Assembly: GCA_031257215.1 (NCBI GenBank) | Contig: JAIRPC010000119.1 | Span: 1-14,661 of the forward strand | DNA length: 14,661 bases | Direction: 5' to 3' | Source of the DNA: Eubacteriales Family XIII. Incertae Sedis bacterium | GTDB lineage: Bacteria; Bacillota; Clostridia; Peptostreptococcales; Anaerovoracaceae | In this document: positions 7,148-14,230 of the stretch, piece after piece | How the letters are laid out: each line of letters opens with the position of its first letter | Numbering within the stretch: the first letter of the stretch is position 1 | Notes under the pieces: model-generated | The model's database searches: none | The model's input: only the letters and a program-made list of their open reading frames with translations | What the model was told of the DNA's origin: nothing | Position numbers and translations under genes: made by a program

Positions 7148-8938
7148 ATGGCAGGAAAAAAGCCAAGTAAAAAAATGTCGCAGCAGGACGGAGGATCGAG
7201 CGGTGTGAGGAGTTCACGGCCGGGTGGCCAACGCCCCGTTGCGCCGCGTCCCAGCACCCAGCGTCCGACTGACAAAGCGATGACATTATACACTATGTCC
7301 GGAAAACGAACCACCATTGCGGAGAGGGACGGCATGAGTGAAGAGGAGCGGATGGCAGACGTGAGGTCGAAGCTGTTTACTCTGTTCGATGAGGACGAGC
7401 GCGAGCGCGAGATGGAGGAGCGGAACAAGCTTTTAAACCGCGCCACTAGTACGTTCAACGCCATAAGGCGGGGCTTTGGCGAGGACGAGATGGCAGAGGA
7501 GAACGAATCCGCCCCCCGCCCCCGCAGAACTCCTGCTAGTGAGCCAGTGAGAGATGGGTACGGCGAGGAACGCCGCCCCGTGCGCAGACGCCCGCAGGAG
7601 ATGGACGAGCAATCCACGCGCCGCGCCGCGCACAGGCAGCCGCAGGAGATAGACGAGCAGCGGGAACGCCGCCCTGTGCGCAGACAGCCGCAGGAGATGG
7701 ACGAGCAGTATGAGCGCCGCCCCGTGCCATATGCGCCGCAGCCGCGGCCTAGGAGCAGGCGTCAGGCGGAAAACACGCTGGAACGCCCCGCACACGAAAG
7801 GGCGGGCGGCGAGCGTATAGAGCAGGCACAGCGCATCAGGCCTGTCAATCCCGTCAGGTCAATGGATTCAGATAAATTCGAGCGGCGCGGAGAGCCATAT
7901 GTCAAGGGGCAAGCCCCCAGGCGCGATACGTCGGCGCACGTGCCGAGCGCGGGCAGGGTAGAGCCGCGCAAATCCCGTATGCGCGACGCGGCGGAGGAGA
8001 TGCCGCGCAGGCCAGAGCCTCGCCGCACGGAACCGCGCTATGACGAACCGCGTCAGGACGAGCGATACGGCTCTGACATGCATGGCGGAGGTCAGGACGG
8101 TTCATTCAATCTAGGCGATTTGTTTAAGGAAAAAGAACCCGATATTTTTAGCCAATGGGAAAGGCAGGAGGAAGAGGAAAGGCGTATCAAGGCTCGCCGA
8201 GAAAGGCGCCGCGCCGAAGCCGCAAGGCGTGAGCGCGAACAGGTTAATGAATACTCGAATATGAAAACCGCCGCCGCGCTGTTCGTTGTGCGAGAAGGCA
8301 TCAAGAACGTGTTTGGCAAGGCAGCGGCTCCAATCGTTCGCAACGAGGAGCGCGATACAGTTGAGAGGGAAGCGGAGCAGGCGATAAAAGAGCTTGCTCG
8401 GCAACGTGACGATGAATATCTGTCGGCTGTAACAAACCCCATGTCGCCAGACGATGATGGGTACGGCGATCCAATGCGCCGCAGACCGAACCGCAATAAA
8501 AATATCCCGCCCGAAGGTGGACGCTTGCACCGGAAGGCGCATGTGGAGACTGAACGTGACGAACGCCCTGAGCGTGCCGTATATACTGAACGTGCCGCGC
8601 AAACTGAGCGCTCCGAGCGTCCCGGGCACAGGGCGTTTTCTAGGGCTGATACACTGCCTGCGGATGAGGCTACTTTAACATGCGAGCCAGAGAGAGACGA
8701 GCCGCGCCGTATGCGCAGGAAGTCGCTGCGTACCCAGCCGCCCGTACAAGCACATGAATTTGATGACGACGGCTACGAGATAACCGCGATAATAGATTCG
8801 ATCAAAAACCCGCCGCGCCCCACCAAGACGACAATAGCGTGGATGGCAGGCGGAGCGGCAGGCATCGTAGCGGTAGTGCTGATTGCCATGATGATAGCGG
8901 GAAGCCAAGCGGCAGAGCTGGCTGCGTCTACGTTTTAG
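7148..8938 (+). CDS. Highly charged, probably disordered C-tail-anchored membrane protein, function unknown
   Basis: 596 residues. I do not recognise a family. The first about 560 residues are dominated by Arg, Glu, Pro, Gln and Asp with few hydrophobic stretches, so most is predicted disordered. Three 16-residue tandem repeats (RRPVRRQPQEMDEQ-type) occupy residues 142-189. A likely helical, charged segment follows at about 337-415 (QEEEERRIKARRERRRAE, then AALFVVREGIKNVFGKAA), the only part that looks capable of folding. A single hydrophobic helix (about 563-586) lies 10 residues from the C-terminus, so the bulk should face the cytoplasm. Start: ATG at 7148 has AAAAGGAG 11 nt upstream; TTG at 7142 (5-nt spacing) is an alternative. 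Starts further upstream would lie inside the promoter. Its own promoter and downstream terminator suggest it is monocistronic. A membrane-associated scaffold or nucleic-acid-binding role is possible but unsupported. Confidence 0.75.
   Translation: MAGKKPSKKMSQQDGGSSGVRSSRPGGQRPVAPRPSTQRPTDKAMTLYTMSGKRTTIAERDGMSEEERMADVRSKLFTLFDEDEREREMEERNKLLNRATSTFNAIRRGFGEDEMAEENESAPRPRRTPASEPVRDGYGEERRPVRRRPQEMDEQSTRRAAHRQPQEIDEQRERRPVRRQPQEMDEQYERRPVPYAPQPRPRSRRQAENTLERPAHERAGGERIEQAQRIRPVNPVRSMDSDKFERRGEPYVKGQAPRRDTSAHVPSAGRVEPRKSRMRDAAEEMPRRPEPRRTEPRYDEPRQDERYGSDMHGGGQDGSFNLGDLFKEKEPDIFSQWERQEEEERRIKARRERRRAEAARREREQVNEYSNMKTAAALFVVREGIKNVFGKAAAPIVRNEERDTVEREAEQAIKELARQRDDEYLSAVTNPMSPDDDGYGDPMRRRPNRNKNIPPEGGRLHRKAHVETERDERPERAVYTERAAQTERSERPGHRAFSRADTLPADEATLTCEPERDEPRRMRRKSLRTQPPVQAHEFDDDGYEITAIIDSIKNPPRPTKTTIAWMAGGAAGIVAVVLIAMMIAGSQAAELAASTF
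7571..7729 (+). repeat. 48-bp in-frame tandem repeat, about 3.3 copies
   Basis: Units start at 7571, 7619, 7667 and 7715 (partial). Each opens with CGCCGC and contains CCGCAGGAGATRGACGAGCA, encoding RRPVRRxPQEMDEQxx. The length is a multiple of 3, so copy-number changes would keep the frame open. Units 1 and 3 are most alike; unit 2 is diverged in its first third. Confidence 0.9.
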
Positions 8939-8971
8939 GCGACAAATGTTCCATAACATATAGAAGTAGTA

Positions 8972-8977
8972 TATAAT
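8972..8977 (+). promoter_or_regulatory. Perfect TATAAT -10 element before the hairpin
   Basis: TATAAT at 8972-8977 matches consensus exactly. The region 16-18 bp upstream (around 8949) has no good -35, so promoter function is uncertain. If used, transcription would start near 8984, the first base of the following hairpin. Confidence 0.35.
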
Positions 8978-8983
8978 TATAGG

Positions 8984-9028
8984 CAGGGCAGAGGCGTGGC
9001 TTGTGCGCTTGTCTCTGCCCTGGTTTTT
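8984..9028 (+). terminator. Rho-independent terminator between charged-protein gene and cysE
   Basis: CAGGGCAGAG (8984-8993) pairs perfectly with CTCTGCCCTG (9013-9022), enclosing a 19-nt loop that can form a small inner stem, and is followed by GTTTTT (9023-9028). It lies 45 bases after the previous stop and 36 bases before the cysE ATG. The simplest reading is termination of the upstream gene; attenuation of cysE is the alternative. Confidence 0.82.
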
Positions 9029-9064
9029 ATGTGAACGGATTGCATGGTGAATGAATAGAAAATA

Positions 9065-9721
9065 ATGGGTTTTTTTAGTGAATTATCGGGAAATATACGG
9101 GCGGCTAAGGACAGGGATCCGGCGGCGAGGACATCGTTGGAGATACTTCTCTGCTATCCCGGCGTGTGTGCGCTGACGTGGCACCATCCCGCGCATTGGC
9201 TCTATACGCATAACGCGAAGCTCTTGGCGCGGGTGATTTCACAGGTTACGCGGTTTTGGACGGGCATAGAGATACATCCTGGCGCGGTGATCGGCGAGCG
9301 CTGCTTTATCGACCACGGCATGGCTGTGGTCATTGGCGAAACTGCGGAGATCGGCGACGATGTTACCATCTACCAGGCGGTGACGCTCGGCGGCACGGGC
9401 AAGGAAACGGGCAAGCGCCACCCCACGATAGGCAACCGCGTCATGATAGCCAGCGGTGCCAAGGTGCTGGGACCGTTCAAGGTCGGCGACGATTCGAGGA
9501 TAGGCGCGGGCTCGGTGGTTCTTGAAGAAGTCCCCCCTGGCTCTACCGTGGTCGGCGTGCCAGCCAGGGTGGTGAAGCTGCGCGTCAAGTACGACGGCGG
9601 GGAGCTGAACCAGGTAGATCTGCCCGATCCCGTCTCCGTTGAGTTGGCGGCCATGAAAAAACGTATCAAGAAATTAGAGGAAAAACTGAAAGAAGCTTCT
9701 AAGGCAAAGGAAAACGAATGA
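9065..9721 (+). CDS. cysE: Serine O-acetyltransferase
   Basis: Transfers acetyl from acetyl-CoA to L-serine, making the O-acetylserine that cysteine synthase converts to cysteine; cytoplasmic. The 218-residue protein is the short Bacillus-like form lacking the long helical N-terminus of E. coli CysE. It shows DPAA (18-21), the left-handed beta-helix hexapeptide region (about 66-165), the catalytic DH pair (Asp83/His84) in FIDHGMAVVIGETAEIGDD, LGGTGK (108-113) and RHP with His119. The C-terminus (about 195-218) is a Lys/Glu-rich helix, possibly coiled coil. Start: the ATG at 9065 matches the family N-terminus (MGFF...), but only a weak GGTGA lies 14 nt upstream. Its stop overlaps the cysS start by 4 bp, implying coupled translation and joint control of cysteine supply and charging. 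No T-box is visible upstream. Confidence 0.96.
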   Translation: MGFFSELSGNIRAAKDRDPAARTSLEILLCYPGVCALTWHHPAHWLYTHNAKLLARVISQVTRFWTGIEIHPGAVIGERCFIDHGMAVVIGETAEIGDDVTIYQAVTLGGTGKETGKRHPTIGNRVMIASGAKVLGPFKVGDDSRIGAGSVVLEEVPPGSTVVGVPARVVKLRVKYDGGELNQVDLPDPVSVELAAMKKRIKKLEEKLKEASKAKENE

Positions 9722-11166
9722 AGGTATACAACACGCTCACAAATTCAAAAGAGGAATTCAAGCCCATAGACGAGAACGACATCAAGATATACGTCTGCGG
9801 GCCGACCGTATACAACTATTTTCATATCGGCAACGCCAGACCCTTCGTCGTGTTCGACACGCTGCGCCGCTATCTCGAATACAGGGGCAGGAAAGTGACA
9901 TTCGTACAGAACTTTACGGACGTGGACGACAAAATAATCAACAAGGCCAAGGAGGACGGCGTTACGGCGGGCGAGGTCAGCGAGAGATTTATCGCGGAAT
10001 ACTACAAGGACGCGGCGGCGCTGAACGTCAAAAAGGCGAGCGTACACCCCAAGGTGACCGAGAACATCAGCGAGATAGTTTCGTTCGTGGAGTCTCTGGT
10101 CGAAAAGGGCTATGCCTATGAGGCTGACGGCGACGTGTATTTCTCGACGCGGGCTTTCACGGATTACGGCAAGCTGTCGGGGCAGAATATCGATGACCTC
10201 GAATCGGGCGCGCGCGTGGGCGTGGACGAAAGAAAAAAAGACCCGCTCGACTTCGCGCTTTGGAAAGCGCGCAAGGTCGATAGCGAGATCGCGTGGGACA
10301 GCCCATGGGGGATGGGGCGGCCCGGCTGGCATATCGAATGTTCCGCTATGTCCAAGAAATACCTGGGCGATACGATAGACATACACGCGGGCGGGCAGGA
10401 TCTCACTTTCCCGCACCACGAGAACGAGATAGCGCAGTCCGAGGCGAGGAACGGCAAGCCGTTCGCAAACTACTGGATGCACAACGGCTATATCACGATA
10501 GACAACAAGAAGATGTCGAAGTCCGAAGGGAATTTTTTCACGGTGCGCGACATCCTGAAAGATTATTCGGGAGAGGTGGTGCGCTTCTTCCTGCTGTCGG
10601 GGCATTACCGCAGCCCGATCAATTTTTCGCGCGGGCTGATGGACTCCGCCAAGAGCGCGCTTGCCCGCATATACAACGCAGAACAGACGCTGGAACATCT
10701 GGTCAAAAACGGCGACGCGGAGCTTTCGGATGCCGAGAGGGAGTCCCTGTCAGGGCTTGGAAAATACCGCGATAAATTCATCGCTTCAATGGACGATGAC
10801 CTGAACACGGCCGACGCGATAGCCGCGATATTCGAACTGATATCCGAGGTGAACGGCGTTTGCAAGGGCGGCGCGTCAAAGGAGTACGCTGGCGCGGCGC
10901 TGGCGGAGCTGCGCGAGCTGGCGCGGGTGCTGGGGCTTCTGGATGAAAGCGGCGCGGCGGGTGGCGCGGCTGATGGCGGCGGCGCGGACGGCACGGGCTC
11001 GCCGGACGGCGATTCGGATGCGGCGTTGCAGGCGCTGATCGAGGAGCGCGCGGCGGCGCGTGCAGAGAAGAACTGGCAGCGCGCGGACGAAATACGGGAC
11101 GAACTTGCGGCTATGGGCATAACGCTGAAAGACACTCCACAGGGGGTGCAGATCATCCGCGCATGA
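9718..11166 (+). CDS. cysS: Cysteinyl-tRNA synthetase
   Basis: Attaches cysteine to tRNA-Cys; cytoplasmic class I synthetase. In order: CGPTVYNYFHIGNARP with zinc ligand Cys27 and the HIGN signature (36-39); WHIECS with Cys208; FPHHENE with His233 and Glu237, completing the zinc site; and KMSKS (265-269). A DALR-like helical domain and a C-terminal anticodon-recognition segment follow. At 482 residues it is slightly long, explained by a Gly/Ala/Asp/Ser-rich linker at residues 411-434 (10948-11019) between the last two domains. The start overlaps the cysE stop (ATGA). All visible catalytic and metal ligands are intact, so the enzyme should be active; the linker looks like a flexible insertion. 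Confidence 0.98.
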   Translation: MKVYNTLTNSKEEFKPIDENDIKIYVCGPTVYNYFHIGNARPFVVFDTLRRYLEYRGRKVTFVQNFTDVDDKIINKAKEDGVTAGEVSERFIAEYYKDAAALNVKKASVHPKVTENISEIVSFVESLVEKGYAYEADGDVYFSTRAFTDYGKLSGQNIDDLESGARVGVDERKKDPLDFALWKARKVDSEIAWDSPWGMGRPGWHIECSAMSKKYLGDTIDIHAGGQDLTFPHHENEIAQSEARNGKPFANYWMHNGYITIDNKKMSKSEGNFFTVRDILKDYSGEVVRFFLLSGHYRSPINFSRGLMDSAKSALARIYNAEQTLEHLVKNGDAELSDAERESLSGLGKYRDKFIASMDDDLNTADAIAAIFELISEVNGVCKGGASKEYAGAALAELRELARVLGLLDESGAAGGAADGGGADGTGSPDGDSDAALQALIEERAAARAEKNWQRADEIRDELAAMGITLKDTPQGVQIIRA

Positions 11167-11227
11167 CTCATCGCATGACGCGTATTGCGCTGAAATCTGC
11201 GCCGAAATCAACCAGACGGATGGAATT

Positions 11228-12151
11228 ATGCGAAAAATCAACTGGAAATCCAAGCGGCTGAACTACATCTTGATGGCGTTGCTCGTAACGGCGTGGGGCT
11301 TCGAGTATATTGTGGCGAAGTCCGCGCTCGACAACGTGCAGCCCATCACGCTCGTGTTCTTCAAATATTCGGCGGCGTCCGTCATACTGTTCGCCGTCAA
11401 GCTAGTGCGCGACAGGCGCTTCCCGTTCCACAAGCGCGACATACCGTTCTTCTTTCTCTGCGCGGTTTTCGGCGACGTGCTGTATTACTACGGCGAGTAC
11501 GGCGCCATGTCGTATATGCCGATATCGCTCGTGACTATCGTGCTCGCGTTCGTGCCGGCCATATCGATACTGGTGGAATTTTTCATATACCGGGTCAAGC
11601 CCACCGCCGCAATGCTCATTGGAATAGTAGTATGTATTTTCGGGGTTGCGCTCGTCGTTGGAGCGGACATCCAGCAGCTCGCGGGCGGCCGCGCTATCGG
11701 CTACCTGTTGGCGTTCATGGCGGTCGGCTCGTGGAATGTATACAATTTTATCACGGCGAGGATGACGGGCAACTACACCCCGCTCGACCTGACGCTGTAC
11801 CAGCTGGCCGCGGCAATGCTGGTCGCTCTGCCCTATGCGCTGTCCAACCTCCCCTCGGCGGGAATGGTGGATAGGAGCCTTGTGTTCTCGGTCGTGTACC
11901 TCGCCGCCGTCAGCTCCGCGTTCGGGTTCATAGTCTATGTCAACGCGCTCCGCGCGATAGGCGTGACGCCCGCGTCGCTTTTCTCGAACATGCTCCCCGT
12001 CACGTCGGCGTTCTTCGGGTGGCTGTTCCTGGGCGAGCTTATTTCGCCGCTCCAAATCGTGGGCGGCGCTATCGTGGTGGCGTCGGGCAGCATAGTGATA
12101 TGGCTGAAAGGCAAAGACCCGGGCGCGGGTATCAACGAGCCGGAGGCGTAA
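11228..12151 (+). CDS. DMT-superfamily (EamA) transporter
   Basis: 307 residues with about ten predicted membrane helices in two EamA-like halves, the usual layout of drug/metabolite transporters. Each half has family-like features: the first begins LLVTAWGFEYIVAKSAL and includes VFFKYSAASVILF; the second ends with PVTSAFFGWLFLGELISPLQ and GGAIVVASGSIVIWLKGK, the typical C-terminal pair. The substrate cannot be read from sequence. Homologues export or import amino acids, nucleotides or other small metabolites, and its place 61 bp after cysS makes a cysteine-related metabolite a testable guess only. The ATG at 11228 has GGA-rich sequence (GGATGGAATT) just upstream as a weak ribosome binding site. 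The short charged N- and C-termini are predicted cytoplasmic. Confidence 0.9.
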   Translation: MRKINWKSKRLNYILMALLVTAWGFEYIVAKSALDNVQPITLVFFKYSAASVILFAVKLVRDRRFPFHKRDIPFFFLCAVFGDVLYYYGEYGAMSYMPISLVTIVLAFVPAISILVEFFIYRVKPTAAMLIGIVVCIFGVALVVGADIQQLAGGRAIGYLLAFMAVGSWNVYNFITARMTGNYTPLDLTLYQLAAAMLVALPYALSNLPSAGMVDRSLVFSVVYLAAVSSAFGFIVYVNALRAIGVTPASLFSNMLPVTSAFFGWLFLGELISPLQIVGGAIVVASGSIVIWLKGKDPGAGINEPEA

Positions 12152-12172
12152 GGCGAGCCCGCGCGGGCTGCC
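12152..12172 (+). terminator. GC-rich palindrome after the transporter gene, weak terminator candidate
   Basis: AGCCCGCGCGGGCT (12156-12169) is a perfect 14-bp palindrome, flanked by GGC and GCC that can extend pairing around a one-base bulge. It begins within 5 bp of the transporter stop. No U-tract follows, so intrinsic termination would be weak; it may act as an mRNA 3'-end stabiliser or an operator. Confidence 0.4.
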
Positions 12173-12188
12173 ATATAGCATGATCATG

Positions 12189-12217
12189 TTGGAGTAACAA
12201 TCAATTAGCAGTATAAT
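12189..12217 (+). promoter_or_regulatory. Candidate promoter overlapping the mrnC start
   Basis: TTGGAG (12189-12194), 17 bp, TATAAT (12212-12217). The -10 is perfect, the -35 matches only TTG. The -10 overlaps the first ATG at 12216, so a transcript from it would start near 12224 and could only use a later start such as ATG at 12231. A 10-bp palindrome, CATGATCATG (12179-12188), abuts the -35. Confidence 0.35.
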
Positions 12218-12788
12218 GGATGACAACGATATGGATGAGAAAATAATTGAAACGGAATTGATGGGCGACGAGCCCGCGGAGGGCGGCCACGACCACAGCT
12301 CCTGCGAGGTTCACGGCTCGTGCGTCGAGCCTTACCCCGAACCCGTGAACAAGTCGGGTGCGCTGCGCATGAGCCCGACCTCCCTCGCGTGGCTCGGCGA
12401 TGTGGTGTATGAGATGTACGTGCGCAAATACGTCGTGGACACAGGCATCACCCACGCAGACAGGCTTCATTCGGAGGCGGTGCGGTTCGTCAAGGCTGAG
12501 TCGCAGGCGGGAATCATGAAAGCCCTGCTCGCGGCCGCGGAGAGCGGCGAGCAGGGCGAGATGAACCCTGCGGCTTCGGCGGAGGGGCTTCTCTGCGAGG
12601 ACGAGCTGGCTCTGGTCAGGAGGGCGCGCAACAAGAAGAACGCGACGCGCCCGAAGAACGCAGACCCGATGGACTACAAATGGGCGACGGCGTTTGAGGC
12701 TCTGCTAGGCTACTACTACGTGACCGAGCAACAGCGCAAGCTAGAAGACGTAATACTGTTCGCGCTGAACTATATAGAAAGCGCGTGA
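12216..12788 (+). CDS. mrnC: Mini-ribonuclease III
   Basis: Mini-III is an RNase III catalytic domain without the dsRNA-binding domain that matures 23S rRNA ends in Bacillota. The core begins about residue 52: SLAWLGDVVYEMYVRKYVV carries the catalytic Asp62, KAESQA the family RNA-processing motif, and RRARN...RPKNADPMDYKWATAFEALLGY the second acidic site with Glu161. At 190 residues it exceeds the usual about 130-145 because of an acidic N-terminal extension of about 50 residues with a His/Cys-containing patch (HDHSSCEVHGSC, 25-36), plus about 12 extra residues near 110-128. The ATG at 12216 lacks a near Shine-Dalgarno (GGAG is 21 nt upstream); ATG at 12231 is an alternative giving 185 residues. 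The thyA start follows 9 bp after the stop, suggesting co-transcription. Confidence 0.93.
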   Translation: MDDNDMDEKIIETELMGDEPAEGGHDHSSCEVHGSCVEPYPEPVNKSGALRMSPTSLAWLGDVVYEMYVRKYVVDTGITHADRLHSEAVRFVKAESQAGIMKALLAAAESGEQGEMNPAASAEGLLCEDELALVRRARNKKNATRPKNADPMDYKWATAFEALLGYYYVTEQQRKLEDVILFALNYIESA

Positions 12789-12797
12789 GGTGAACCT

Positions 12798-13631
12798 ATG
12801 AGCAAGGCTGATGGAATTTTTATCGACATGTGCCGCGGCATTCTGGACGGCGGCTATTCGTCCGAGGGGCAGGAGGTGCGCGCGCGCTGGGGCGACGGCT
12901 CGCCCGCGCATACGGTCAAGCGCTTCGGCGTCGTGAACAGGTACGACCTCGGCGAGGAATTCCCCGCGCTCACCCTGCGCCCCGTGCCGTTCGGGCTGTG
13001 CGTGGACGAGCTGCTCTGGATATGGCAGCGCAAGTCCAATAACATCAAGGATTTATCGTCGCATATCTGGGACAGCTGGGCCGACAGCGGCGGCAGCATC
13101 GGCAAGGCATACGGCTACCAGCTCGGCGTCAAATACGATTTCGGCGGCGGGCGCGTCATGGATCAGGTGGACAACGTGCTGTGGCAGTTGAGGCACACGC
13201 CATACTCGCGGAGAATAATGACAAATATATATAATTTTTCCGACCTCGCTGAGATGGGGCTGGAACCCTGCGCGTACAGCATGACGTTCAATGTGACGGG
13301 CGGCAGGCTGAACGCTATACTGCACCAGCGCTCGCAGGACGTGCTAGCGGCGAATGGCTGGAACGTCTGCCAGTACGCCGTGCTGGTTCATATGCTGGCG
13401 CAGGTGAGCGGGCTTGAAGCGGGCGAGTTCGTACATGTTATTGCGGACGCGCATGTATACGACAGGCACGTTCCGATAATAGAGAAATTGATAGAGCGCC
13501 AACAGCACCCCGCGCCGCGCCTGTGGATAGACAAATCGATAAAAGACTTCTACGGCTTCACGCCCGAAAGCGTGAGGCTGGATGGGTATGTGGCTGGGGA
13601 GCAGATAAAAGGAATCGAGATAGCGGTATAA
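12798..13631 (+). CDS. thyA: Thymidylate synthase (ThyA type)
   Basis: Methylates dUMP to dTMP with methylene-tetrahydrofolate, releasing dihydrofolate; cytoplasmic, DNA precursor synthesis. The catalytic cysteine is Cys158 in LEPCAYSM, followed by the phosphate-binding HQRSQD, the Asn of GWNVCQYA that recognises uracil, and HVYDRH. The C-terminus ends IKGIEIAV, matching the conserved closing tail of the family (IKAPVAI in E. coli). At 277 residues it is close to the E. coli enzyme (264). The ATG at 12798 has GAGGTGA directly upstream at good spacing, partly inside the mrnC stop region. The stop shares one base with the folA start (TAATG), so the two enzymes of the thymidylate cycle are translationally coupled. 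The family motifs are complete. Confidence 0.97.
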   Translation: MSKADGIFIDMCRGILDGGYSSEGQEVRARWGDGSPAHTVKRFGVVNRYDLGEEFPALTLRPVPFGLCVDELLWIWQRKSNNIKDLSSHIWDSWADSGGSIGKAYGYQLGVKYDFGGGRVMDQVDNVLWQLRHTPYSRRIMTNIYNFSDLAEMGLEPCAYSMTFNVTGGRLNAILHQRSQDVLAANGWNVCQYAVLVHMLAQVSGLEAGEFVHVIADAHVYDRHVPIIEKLIERQQHPAPRLWIDKSIKDFYGFTPESVRLDGYVAGEQIKGIEIAV

Positions 13632-14230
13632 TGCTAAACGGGATTGAGCTTGTTGCGATAGTCGCGGTCGATAAGGAGTGGGGCATTGGAAAGGGCGGTA
13701 CCCTGCCTTGGCGGCTGCCCGGCGACCTGGCCTACTTCAAGGAAAAAACCTTGGGGCACGCCGTAGTGATGGGGCGGCGCACCTTTGAGTCGCTGCCTGG
13801 CGGCGCGTTGCCTGGGCGCGTGAACATAGTGATGACCAGGCAGGCGGGCTACGAGCCGAAGGGCGCGTTGGTGGTTCGCTCGGTAGACGGGCTGACAGAG
13901 GCGGCAAAGGATATTTGTTCGCGCACCGAAGCTAAAAAAAATGAAAACGGCGGAGCGGCGGCGTCAAGCGGCTGTGCGCCAAATTCGGAAAACGCCGTGC
14001 GCGGCTCCGCAAGCTGCGGGCGCAAGCTGTTCGTGTGCGGCGGCGCTGAGATATACCGGCTGCTCCTGCCGTACACGGACAGGTTACTGATCACAAAGGT
14101 GGATACCGTATGCGGCGCGGACACATTCTTCCCGAATATAGAAGCCCAAGGCGGTTACAAGAAATCAGGAGAGTCGGAGGATGTCACCGAGTCAGGGCTG
14201 ACATACAGGTTCACGGAGTACGCACGTTAG
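13631..14230 (+). CDS. folA: Dihydrofolate reductase with low-complexity insertion
   Basis: Reduces dihydrofolate to tetrahydrofolate with NADPH, regenerating the cofactor oxidised by the adjacent thymidylate synthase. Motifs in order: VAIVAVDKEWGIGKGGTLPW, the catalytic acid Asp32 in LPGDLAYFK, the NADPH-binding VVMGRRTFESLP and LPGRVNIVMT, then FVCGGAEIY and the TFFP strand near the end. At 199 residues it is longer than the usual about 160. Most of the excess is an insertion at about residues 97-128 (13919-14014), rich in Ala, Ser, Asn, Gly and Lys, before the GGAEIY strand. The start at 13631 is chosen because the family N-terminus begins there and TAATG overlaps the thyA stop; an open frame extends further upstream but lies inside thyA. 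The stop overlaps a convergent gene by 4 bp. Confidence 0.95.
   Translation: MLNGIELVAIVAVDKEWGIGKGGTLPWRLPGDLAYFKEKTLGHAVVMGRRTFESLPGGALPGRVNIVMTRQAGYEPKGALVVRSVDGLTEAAKDICSRTEAKKNENGGAAASSGCAPNSENAVRGSASCGRKLFVCGGAEIYRLLLPYTDRLLITKVDTVCGADTFFPNIEAQGGYKKSGESEDVTESGLTYRFTEYAR

Noticed and set aside
6781..7617. Minus-strand open frame spanning the regulator's 3' end, the promoter region and the start of the charged-protein gene
   Set aside because: It crosses two hairpins and a strong plus-strand promoter, and its product shows no coherent domain; the Arg/Ser-rich part is an antisense reading of the Glu/Arg-rich gene.
8939..9064. T-box riboswitch controlling cysE-cysS
   Set aside because: The gap is only 126 bases and no AGGGTGGNACCGCG-like T-box or specifier stem is visible; only a simple terminator hairpin is present.
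11160..11179. Direct repeat CGCATGAC and a tiny ATG frame in the cysS-transporter gap
   Set aside because: An 8-bp repeat in 20 bp of GC-rich DNA is likely chance, and the mini-frame has no ribosome binding site or recognisable product.
13523..13630. Upstream extension of folA inside thyA
   Set aside because: The dihydrofolate reductase N-terminus starts at the TAATG overlap; the extension translates the end of thyA in another frame and has no family similarity.
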